The notes under the pieces are model-generated. The model made no database searches. It had not been told where the DNA came from and saw nothing but the letters and a program-made list of their open reading frames with translations. A stretch of DNA of 64,000 nt from Segatella salivae DSM 15606. Lineage in GTDB: Bacteria > Bacteroidota > Bacteroidia > Bacteroidales > Bacteroidaceae. Position numbers and translations under genes: made by a program. Below, in pieces: positions 44,585 to 52,081 of the stretch (the first letter of the stretch is position 1; each line of letters starts with the position of its first letter). The stretch spans positions 2,459,404-2,523,403 of the forward strand of contig NZ_GL629647.1 in NCBI RefSeq assembly GCF_000185845.1, given 5' to 3'.

Positions 44585-45931
44585 ATGAAACTTGATGCAT
44601 TGACCGCCATCTCGCCAATTGATGGTCGTTATCGGGCAAAAACAGAACCTCTTGCCGATTATTTCTCTGAATATGCGTTGATAGCTTACCGAGTTCGTGT
44701 TGAGATTGAATACTTTATCACGCTTTGTGAGTTGCCTTTGCCACAATTGAAAGGCTTTGATCATGCGCTGTTTGAACGCTTGCGGGACATCTATCGCAAC
44801 TTTGATGAAACGTCGGCTGCGCGAGTTAAGGAGATAGAACAGACCACTAACCACGATGTTAAGGCTGTAGAATATTTCATAAAAGAGGAGTTTGACAAGA
44901 TTGGTGGCTTGGATGCATACAAAGAATTCATTCATTTTGGACTGACTTCTCAGGATATTAATAACACCAGTGTGCCGCTTTCATTGAAAGAAGCATTGGA
45001 GAAGGTGTATATTCCTCAGGTGGAAGAGCTCATTGATCAATTGAAACAATATGCCGAAGAATGGAAAGCGGTGCCTATGTTGGCTAAAACACATGGACAA
45101 CCTGCCTCTCCTACACGTCTGGGTAAAGAGATAATGGTGTTTGTTTACCGTCTTTCGGAGCAGTTGGATGCACTGAAAGCTTGTAAATATACAGCGAAGT
45201 TTGGCGGTGCAACGGGTAATTTCAATGCACATCATGTGGCTTATCCGCAGATAGATTGGCGTGCGTTTGGCAACCAATTCGTTAGTGAAAAGCTTGGGTT
45301 GGAACGCGAACAATGGACTACTCAGATAAGCAACTACGACCATCTTGGTGGAGTTTTCGATGCAATCAGACGTATAAACACGGTGATAATTGACCTTGAT
45401 CGCGACTTCTGGATGTACATTTCAATGGAATATTTCAAGCAGAAGATTAAAGCAGGTGAGGTAGGTTCAAGTGCAATGCCCCATAAAGTGAACCCTATTG
45501 ACTATGAAAATAGCGAAGGAAACCTTGGTGTTGCCAATGCCATTCTGCAGTTCTTGGCACAGAAACTACCAGTAAGTCGCTTGCAACGTGACCTGACTGA
45601 CAGTACTGTTTTACGTAATGTTGGTGTGCCAATCGGCCATAGTGTTATTGCCATTCAAAGCACTTTGAAGGGTTTGCGCAAGCTAATCTTGAATGAAGAA
45701 AAGTTGAAAGAGGACCTCGATAATACCTGGGCAGTAGTCGCAGAGGCTATACAAACCATCCTAAGACGTGAGGCTTATCCTCATCCTTACGAGGCTTTGA
45801 AAGCATTAACTCGTACAAACAAGAAGATGACGGAAGAGACTATTCACGAATTTATCAAGGACTTGGATGTCAAAGATAGCGTGAAAGAGGAGTTAATGGC
45901 TATCACTCCTTTGAATTATACAGGTATATAA
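44585..45931 (+). CDS. purB: Adenylosuccinate lyase
   Basis: Acts twice in purine synthesis, releasing fumarate from SAICAR and adenylosuccinate. Start MKLDALTAISPIDGRY is the family N-terminus; an upstream ATG at 44570 adds five residues and is less likely. The signature loop GSSAMPHKVNPIDYENSEGN is present, with TTNHDVKAVEYF earlier. 448 residues, E. coli-like long form. Confidence 0.96.
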   Translation: MKLDALTAISPIDGRYRAKTEPLADYFSEYALIAYRVRVEIEYFITLCELPLPQLKGFDHALFERLRDIYRNFDETSAARVKEIEQTTNHDVKAVEYFIKEEFDKIGGLDAYKEFIHFGLTSQDINNTSVPLSLKEALEKVYIPQVEELIDQLKQYAEEWKAVPMLAKTHGQPASPTRLGKEIMVFVYRLSEQLDALKACKYTAKFGGATGNFNAHHVAYPQIDWRAFGNQFVSEKLGLEREQWTTQISNYDHLGGVFDAIRRINTVIIDLDRDFWMYISMEYFKQKIKAGEVGSSAMPHKVNPIDYENSEGNLGVANAILQFLAQKLPVSRLQRDLTDSTVLRNVGVPIGHSVIAIQSTLKGLRKLILNEEKLKEDLDNTWAVVAEAIQTILRREAYPHPYEALKALTRTNKKMTEETIHEFIKDLDVKDSVKEELMAITPLNYTGI

Positions 45932-46121
45932 TGCAGCCCAATAAGGCTCTGTTACTACAGAGAATGGGTGAGATAAAGAAAAAATAGAGGCTTTTTCTTA
46001 AAACAGAAAGAAGTATGTTGGCATTAAAAATATGCCTGTTGCATGCACAATGAATGATGATTAATGATTTAAAATAAAAGTACTAACCCGGCCGCGAGGC
46101 TGAAAATTAAAATTAAAAAAC

Positions 46122-47594
46122 ATGGATTCAGAATTAGAAAACAAGACTCAAGATCTGTCAACAGAACAGAATGAGACCACCCGTGAGGGCTACTCACGTC
46201 AAGGAGGAAGCTATTCCAGTAGCTATCATGCCACAGGACGTCCCCAACGTCCACGTATACATAGTCAACGAGCATATAGTACTGACCACGTGAATACTAA
46301 CGAAGTAGAAGGTGGTTTCCGTCCAGAGGGCTTCGGAAGTGGCTTGCAAGGCAATGAACGTCCACAGCGTTCTTATCAACCAAGACAAGGTGGTTACGGC
46401 CGCACTCAAGGCGGATATAACAACAATCGCCCAGGAAACTACGGCCGTCCTCAGGTAGGTGGTTATCATCCTCGCTACAATAACGAAGGCGATGAGATGC
46501 AAGGCGGTTACCAACCCCGTATGCAAGGCGGTTATAATCGCCCTCAACAAGGAGGTTATCGCCCCCGTTATACGAACAATCCTGACGATCAACAAGGTGG
46601 TTATCAGCCTCGTTCTCAGGGCGGATATGGCCGTCCTCAGGGTGGATATAATAACTATCGAGGAGGTTATAACAATAATCGTGGAGGCTATGGACAGCCT
46701 GGTGGCTACAACAACCGAGGCGGTTATGGAAATAATCGCGGTGGATATGGTCGCCCACAACAAGGAGGTTACAACAACAATCGAGGCTATAATAACAACC
46801 GAGGAGGCTATGATCCGAATGCAAAGTATAGTCTTAAGAAGAGAATTGAATACAAAGAGACACATATAGACCCTAATGAGCCGATACGATTAAATAAGTA
46901 TTTGGCCAACGCGGGAGTTTGTTCACGTCGCGAAGCTGATGAGTTTATCTTGGCAGGTGTAGTGACTGTAAACGGAAATGTAGTCACAGAACTCGGTACA
47001 AAGGTGCTACGCGCAGATGAAGTAAAGTTCCATGATCAGCCCGTTTCATTGGAAAAGAAGGTTTATGTGTTGTTAAATAAGCCGAAGGATTACGTCACAA
47101 CAAGTGATGATCCGCAACAACGTAAGACGGTAATGGACTTAGTTAAGGACGTATGTCCAGAGAGAATATACCCTGTTGGAAGGTTAGATCGCAACACAAC
47201 GGGTGTGCTCTTGTTAACCAATGACGGTGACCTTGCGAGCAAACTAACCCATCCTAAGTTCTTAAAGAAGAAGGTTTATCATGTTCATCTCGATAAAAAC
47301 GTCACAGAAGATGACTTGCAAAAGATTGCAAGTGGTATCGAATTAGAGGATGGAGAGATACATGCTGACGCCATAGAATATGCTGATGAGCGAGATAAAA
47401 AGCAAGTAGGCATTGAGATACATAGTGGAAAGAACCGCATTGTTCGCCGCATTTTTGAAAGCCTTGGCTATCGAGTTCTCCGATTGGATCGCGTGCAGTT
47501 TGCTGGTCTAACGAAGAAAAACTTAAGACGAGGTGACTGGCGTTTCCTCACCGAACAAGAGGTAGATATGCTTCGAAGCGGTATGTTTGAGTAA
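46122..47594 (+). CDS. RluB/RsuA-type pseudouridine synthase with Gly/Tyr/Arg/Asn-rich N-terminal domain
   Basis: The C-terminal part is a standard rRNA pseudouridine synthase: S4 domain from about residue 255 (RLNKYLANAGVCSRREADEF) and catalytic domain with GRLDRNTTGVLLLTNDGD near 354. Residues about 55-235 are low complexity: repeats of GGY, NNNRGGY, RPQQGGY and QGGYQPR, rich in G, Y, R, N and Q with almost no hydrophobic residues. This resembles RGG/prion-like RNA-binding segments. The frame is intact with normal codon variation between repeats. Confidence 0.92.
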   Translation: MDSELENKTQDLSTEQNETTREGYSRQGGSYSSSYHATGRPQRPRIHSQRAYSTDHVNTNEVEGGFRPEGFGSGLQGNERPQRSYQPRQGGYGRTQGGYNNNRPGNYGRPQVGGYHPRYNNEGDEMQGGYQPRMQGGYNRPQQGGYRPRYTNNPDDQQGGYQPRSQGGYGRPQGGYNNYRGGYNNNRGGYGQPGGYNNRGGYGNNRGGYGRPQQGGYNNNRGYNNNRGGYDPNAKYSLKKRIEYKETHIDPNEPIRLNKYLANAGVCSRREADEFILAGVVTVNGNVVTELGTKVLRADEVKFHDQPVSLEKKVYVLLNKPKDYVTTSDDPQQRKTVMDLVKDVCPERIYPVGRLDRNTTGVLLLTNDGDLASKLTHPKFLKKKVYHVHLDKNVTEDDLQKIASGIELEDGEIHADAIEYADERDKKQVGIEIHSGKNRIVRRIFESLGYRVLRLDRVQFAGLTKKNLRRGDWRFLTEQEVDMLRSGMFE

Positions 47595-47608
47595 CAGAAA
47601 CATTGAAA

Positions 47609-49000
47609 ATGAAAAGAACAAAGATTATCGATGCATTGCAATGCACCGAATATGGCAAGGATATTAACGTGAAAGGATGGGTTCGTTCCCATCGAAACAG
47701 CAAGGCAGTTGATTTCATTGCACTCAACGATGGTTCTACAATAAACAACATTCAGATTGTCGTTGATCCGACTTCTATGGATGCCGATACACTGAAAAGC
47801 ATCACAACTGGTGCTTGTATCAGTGTAGTTGGCACATTGGTACAAAGCCAAGGTGCTGGCCAGACAGTCGAAATACAAAGTAAGGAGATTGAGATTTACG
47901 GCCTTTGTCCATCGGATTATCCGATGCAAAAGAAGGGACAAAGCTTCGAATACATGCGAAAGTATGCGCATTTACGCCTCAGAACGAATACCTTTGGGGC
48001 TGTATTCCGCATCCGACACAATATGGCTATTGCCGTACATAAGTACTTTCATGACCATGGTTTCTATTATTTCCATACGCCAATCATAACTGCAAGCGAC
48101 GCAGAAGGAGCCGGAGAGATGTTCCAAGTGACTACGCTTGACCTCTCACGCACGGGTAAAGACGACACGGTTCCATATGAAAAGGACTTCTTTGGAAAGA
48201 AGACTAACCTCACGGTTTCTGGTCAATTGGAAGGTGAACTCGGTGCAACCGCACTCGGAGCGATATATACTTTCGGTCCAACTTTCCGTGCAGAGAACAG
48301 TAATACGCCTCGACATCTCGCAGAATTCTGGATGATTGAGCCTGAGGTTGCATTCTTAGAGCAGGATGAACTCATGGACTTGGAAGAGGACTTTATTAAG
48401 TATTGCGTGCAGTGGGCACTTGATAACTGCAAGGATGACCTTGAGTTCCTCAACAAGATGATTGATAAGACGTTGCTTGAGACGTTAGAATCGGTTGTAA
48501 AAGAACGCTTTGTGCGCCTCACTTACACTGAAGGTATCCACATTCTCGAAGAAGCTGTTAAGCAGGGACATCAATTTGAGTTCCCAATTACAGGCTGGGG
48601 AATGGACTTAAGCAGTGAACATGAGCGCTATCTTGTTGAAGAATACTTTAAGCGTCCAGTCATAATGACCGACTATCCGAGTGAGATTAAAGCCTTCTAT
48701 ATGAAGAAGAATGCCGACGGAAGAACCATGCAAGGCACTGATGTGCTATTCCCTCGCATAGGAGAGATAATCGGTGGCTCGGTAAGAGAAGAGAGTTATG
48801 ACAAGTTAGTGGCTGAAATTAAGGCGCGAGGAATGGAGAAAGATAGCTATAGTTGGTATCTCGATACGCGCAAATATGGCTCATGTCCTCATGCCGGTTT
48901 TGGCTTAGGGTTCGAGCGTCTCATTCTTTTCGTGACCGGAATGCAGAATATTCGCGATGTCATTCCGTTCCCAAGAACACCTAAAACTGCTGAATTCTAA
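47609..49000 (+). CDS. asnS: Asparagine--tRNA ligase
   Basis: Class II synthetase. The N-terminal OB-fold domain contains VKGWVRSHRNSKAVDFIALNDG; motif 2 region FRAENSNTPRHLAEFWMIEPE and motif 3 GFGLGFERLILFVTGMQNIRD identify AsnRS. ATG 47609 (MKRTKIIDALQ, 463 residues) is chosen over TTG at 47603. It begins 14 bases after the pseudouridine synthase stop, and trpS follows two bases after its own. Confidence 0.95.
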   Translation: MKRTKIIDALQCTEYGKDINVKGWVRSHRNSKAVDFIALNDGSTINNIQIVVDPTSMDADTLKSITTGACISVVGTLVQSQGAGQTVEIQSKEIEIYGLCPSDYPMQKKGQSFEYMRKYAHLRLRTNTFGAVFRIRHNMAIAVHKYFHDHGFYYFHTPIITASDAEGAGEMFQVTTLDLSRTGKDDTVPYEKDFFGKKTNLTVSGQLEGELGATALGAIYTFGPTFRAENSNTPRHLAEFWMIEPEVAFLEQDELMDLEEDFIKYCVQWALDNCKDDLEFLNKMIDKTLLETLESVVKERFVRLTYTEGIHILEEAVKQGHQFEFPITGWGMDLSSEHERYLVEEYFKRPVIMTDYPSEIKAFYMKKNADGRTMQGTDVLFPRIGEIIGGSVREESYDKLVAEIKARGMEKDSYSWYLDTRKYGSCPHAGFGLGFERLILFVTGMQNIRDVIPFPRTPKTAEF

Positions 49001-49002
49001 TT

Positions 49003-50088
49003 ATGGGGAAAATCATATTAACAGGTGACCGCCCTACAGGTAAGTTACATTTAGGCCACTATGTAGGCAGTCTTCGACGTCGTGTGCAGTTACAAAACGA
49101 AGGAAACTACGACCGAATGTTTGTGTTTATGGCCGATGTTCAAGCCTTAACAGACAACGCAGACAATCCCGAGAAGATACGACAGAACATCATTGAGGTG
49201 GCCCTTGATTATCTTTCGGCTGGTCTTGACCCTCAACTTTGCACCCTATATATACAGAGTCAGATTCCAGAATTGGCCGAATTGACTACTTATTTGATGA
49301 ATCTTGTCTCTGTTTCGCGTGTACAACGCAACCCAACTGTAAAGACTGAGATTAAGATGCGTAACTTTGAAGCTAATCTTCCGATGGGTTTCTTCTGCTA
49401 TCCTGTGTCACAAGCTGCCGACATTACGGCCTTCAAGGCGACCACAATCCCTGCAGGTGAGGACCAAGAGCCTATGATTGAGCTCACACGTGAACTCGCA
49501 CGACGTTTCAATCAGGTGTATAGCGAAGTGCTTGTTGAGCCAAACATCCTGTTACCAGAGAATGCAACAGCACGCCGTTTGCCAGGAACAGATGGCAAAG
49601 AGAAGATGAGTAAGAGCCTCGGCAACTGCATTTATCTTAGTGATGACGCTGATACGGTTTGGAAAAAGGTAAAGAGTATGTATACAGATCCAACGCATGT
49701 AAACCTCAATGACCCTGGTCATGTTGAGGGTAATGCTGTGTTTACCTATCTTGATGCATTCTCAACCGATCAGGATTTCACTGATTTCTGGCCCGAATTC
49801 AAGAATCTTGACGAGCTTAAAACTGCCTATACACATGGTGGTATCGGCGATATGAAGTGCAAAAAACTATTGAATAGCGTCATTAATCGCATGCTTGATC
49901 CTATTCGCGAGCGTCGCCATACGTTTGAACAAGATATTCCTGAGATCTTCAACCTCTTGAAAAAGGGTAGTGAACAAGCTCGGGAAACCGCAGCACAAAC
50001 CATGGATGAGGTTCGAAAAGCGATGCAAATAGACTACTTTAACGATGCCGCTTTGATACAACAGCAGGCAGAAAAGTATAAAAAGTAG
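49003..50088 (+). CDS. trpS: Tryptophan--tRNA ligase
   Basis: Class I synthetase. The HIGH-type motif is KLHLGHYVGS near residue 14 and the KMSKS loop is DGKEKMSKSLGN. The 361-residue protein has an insertion compared with the E. coli enzyme, as in many Bacteroidetes and Firmicutes. Last gene of the pseudouridine synthase-asnS-trpS unit, followed by a strong terminator. Confidence 0.95.
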   Translation: MGKIILTGDRPTGKLHLGHYVGSLRRRVQLQNEGNYDRMFVFMADVQALTDNADNPEKIRQNIIEVALDYLSAGLDPQLCTLYIQSQIPELAELTTYLMNLVSVSRVQRNPTVKTEIKMRNFEANLPMGFFCYPVSQAADITAFKATTIPAGEDQEPMIELTRELARRFNQVYSEVLVEPNILLPENATARRLPGTDGKEKMSKSLGNCIYLSDDADTVWKKVKSMYTDPTHVNLNDPGHVEGNAVFTYLDAFSTDQDFTDFWPEFKNLDELKTAYTHGGIGDMKCKKLLNSVINRMLDPIRERRHTFEQDIPEIFNLLKKGSEQARETAAQTMDEVRKAMQIDYFNDAALIQQQAEKYKK

Positions 50089-50126
50089 AACAGAACACGA
50101 GCATATATCCTATATATAATAAGGTG

Positions 50127-50160
50127 AAAGGCTACAGCTTTTATGCTGTAGCCTTTTATT
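50127..50160 (+). terminator. Intrinsic terminator after trpS
   Basis: AAAGGCTACAGC (50127-50138) pairs perfectly with GCTGTAGCCTTT (50145-50156), six-base loop, T-rich tail. Confidence 0.85.
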
Positions 50161-50317
50161 TTATGTGTAGAAGACTAATAAAATAAGCACTTAGCACATT
50201 CGGAGGATGCGCATAAACAATTTGCATGAGGCTTTCATTCACTATGATTTCTCTCTTGATTGAATTGCTTTCTCGTTTACGTTTGTATGTTGTTGATTTT
50301 CAGATACTTTGTTGTTG

Positions 50318-50480
50318 TGGAACAAAGTGCGTCATTTTATCTTGCAATTCCATTCATTTCATTAGACAATTTCAGTCATTTTATGTGGTAAAACACGTCA
50401 AATTACACGACAATCTGGCTTACTTTATTGCATGAGACCTGGCAGTTCACAAGTCAAATTGCGTCATTCTATATCATAAT
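50318..50480 (+). repeat. Dispersed palindromic island, copy F
   Basis: GTGCGTCATTTTAT at 50327 and TTGCGTCATTCTAT at 50459 flank a core at 50375-50418 whose GTCATTTTATGTGGTAAAAC and CGTCAAATTACACGACAATC align nearly base for base with the reverse complement of island B. Confidence 0.65.
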
Positions 50481-50564
50481 TTAATGAGGATTTATGAGGA
50501 AAAGCACAAAACCAATCGCATTATTTCCGTGCAATAGTTACACAGCTCGTATTTATTGATATGG

Positions 50565-50812
50565 CAACGCTGTAAGCGTTGTGCTTTTTATAGCCCTGGG
50601 TTGGCGAGCGAAAGCGAAGTCTACCCTGGGTCGTTTGCCGTGAGTAGCAACAACGCTGTAGGCGTTGTACCTTTTATTTATTAGCTTTTTATCGCGACAT
50701 TCCACGCAGAAAAAGCACAACACCTACGGCGTTGGCCTCCTCCCTACATGCATAACCCAGGGTAGGCTGACGCCAACCCTGGGCTATAAAAAGCACAACG
50801 CCTTCAGCGTTG
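50565..50812. repeat. Composite inverted repeat with CAACGC/GCGTTG hairpins and CCCTGGG boxes
   Basis: The left arm (50565-50631) and the reverse complement of the right arm (50755-50812) share GCGTTGTGCTTTTTATAGCC, a CC(C/A)(T/A)GGGTTGGCG block and CTACCCTGGGT. The space between holds two inner boxes, ACAACGC-N5-GCGTTGT (near 50650) and CAACACCTACGGCGTTG (near 50718). Four short hairpins of the type CAACGC-N5-GCGTTG result. No terminal transposon features or gene lie inside. Confidence 0.75.
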
Positions 50813-51090
50813 AACTGCAATGACATTGCAATCTACGTCAAATTGGTGCGCAATCAACGTCGTTTCATGTGGTTGTTTGGTGCAAATTGCGCGCAACTTA
50901 GCTGTTAATCTCATGGAGCTATGCTTTGCATCAAAATATGTTTTGATTTCTATGAACTTATGTTTTGTGTTTTCTCACAAGTTGTAGTGCATTAGTCTTC
51001 TTGTGTGTTGTATAGAGGTGGCGTAGTAGTCTGATAGCTTTCGTGGGTTCATTTTATGAAGATAGGTTATCAAAGTTAAAGATTTAACAT

Positions 51091-51128
51091 ATTCATAGGA
51101 GTTTTTCTATGAATAATTCCTATCTTTG
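51091..51128 (+). promoter_or_regulatory. Promoter with an operator-like palindrome for the DUF3142-like operon
   Basis: TATCTTTG (51121-51128) is the -7 element. ATTCATAG (51091-51098) and CTATGAAT (51107-51114) form a perfect 8-bp inverted repeat with an 8-base spacer exactly where the -33 contact would fall; no TTTG is present there. This suggests an activator or repressor site. Confidence 0.6.
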
Positions 51129-51148
51129 CAATTATAAACCCGCCGTAG

Positions 51149-52081
51149 ATGAAAGCGAGAAGAGAGTTGGTTTTTCTTTTGTTTTTGGTGCTTTTAACAG
51201 GTTGTAAGCATCAATCCACGACACAACATGCGTTAAGGAGTGCCTATTATTGGAGCACATCATGGCGCAATGACTCTCTTGTTGCAAACCGAGTAAAGGG
51301 ATTAAATAAGCTATACTTACGCTTTTTTGACGTTGTTTTGAGTCGCGAAGGTAATCCAACTCCTAATGCAACGTTGCAATTCGCAGCCAAATTGCCCCAT
51401 CATTTAGAAGTAATTCCTGTTGTTTTTATTACTAATGATGTGATGAAATCAGGCACTAATGGGCGTGATTTGGCACAAAATATATTGCGAAGAGTATTAA
51501 AAATGTGCGAAACTAATGATATTCTCACTCCAAAAGAGCTTCAGATTGACTGTGATTGGACCCTTAGTTCGCGTGCTCATTACTATGATTTTCTGACGCA
51601 ACTTCATCATCTTGCCGTTAAGAAACATATCACTTTATCGACTACAATACGTCTACATCAGTTGTCACAACATGTTCCTCCCGTAGACAAAGGTGTGTTG
51701 ATGATGTATAACACAGGTGACTTCACGGATATAAACTGCACACATCCAATCCTCGATCTAAAGGATGTAATGCCTTATTTGAAGCATTTGAAGAACTATT
51801 CTTTGCCCCTTTCTCCTGCTTATCCATTGTTTTCTTATCGCATTTTGTTTAGAAACGGTCACTATAAGGGCATACTTCATGCCGACAATGACCTTCCGGT
51901 GTTGCCCGGAGACAGCGTTGTTGTGAGAAAAGCTACCATAGAAGATGTGCTCAAAGTAAAGCGAATCATCGAAGACTTACGGCCAAGTTTGCGTGACGAA
52001 ACTATCATTTATGACCTTAGTCCCAATCATATTGTAAATTATTCCCCCAAAGATTATGAAAAGATTTATCGTGCTTTTTAG
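51149..52081 (+). CDS. DUF3142-like lipoprotein
   Basis: Lipoprotein signal MKARRELVFLLFLVLLTGCKHQ (lipid cysteine at 19). The mature part resembles DUF3142 proteins, with a barrel-like series of strands: RFFDVVL, LEVIPVVFITNDVM, LQIDCDWTLSSRAHYYDFL and GVLMMYNTGD. The aspartates in QIDCDW and the YNTGD motif are candidate active-site residues in what may be a TIM-barrel, but no activity is known to me. Its end overlaps the next gene by 26 bases, so the two are translationally coupled. Confidence 0.72.
   Translation: MKARRELVFLLFLVLLTGCKHQSTTQHALRSAYYWSTSWRNDSLVANRVKGLNKLYLRFFDVVLSREGNPTPNATLQFAAKLPHHLEVIPVVFITNDVMKSGTNGRDLAQNILRRVLKMCETNDILTPKELQIDCDWTLSSRAHYYDFLTQLHHLAVKKHITLSTTIRLHQLSQHVPPVDKGVLMMYNTGDFTDINCTHPILDLKDVMPYLKHLKNYSLPLSPAYPLFSYRILFRNGHYKGILHADNDLPVLPGDSVVVRKATIEDVLKVKRIIEDLRPSLRDETIIYDLSPNHIVNYSPKDYEKIYRAF

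Larger units (their letters stand above)
50161..51148. other. 1-kb intergenic space filled with repeats
   Basis: Holds island F (50318-50480), the large composite inverted repeat (50565-50812), a weak further TGCGTCA-type stretch near 50830-50905, and the operator-like palindrome and promoter of the next gene. No gene is supported. Confidence 0.6.

Noticed and set aside
44145..44610. Minus-strand frames between amylase and purB
   Set aside because: Low-complexity translations overlapping the purB promoter; no supporting signals.
46194..46869. Long frames (136-223 codons) on both strands across the Gly/Tyr-rich repeats
   Set aside because: They arise because the repetitive codons of the pseudouridine synthase tail leave other frames open; the S4/catalytic domains fix the true frame.
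50226..50435. 69-codon plus-strand frame
   Set aside because: Overlaps repeat island F and has no start signals.
50565..50812. Possible CRISPR array, because of repeated CAACGC...GCGTTG units
   Set aside because: Units are not evenly spaced, there are only four, they are in inverted pairs, and no cas gene is nearby.
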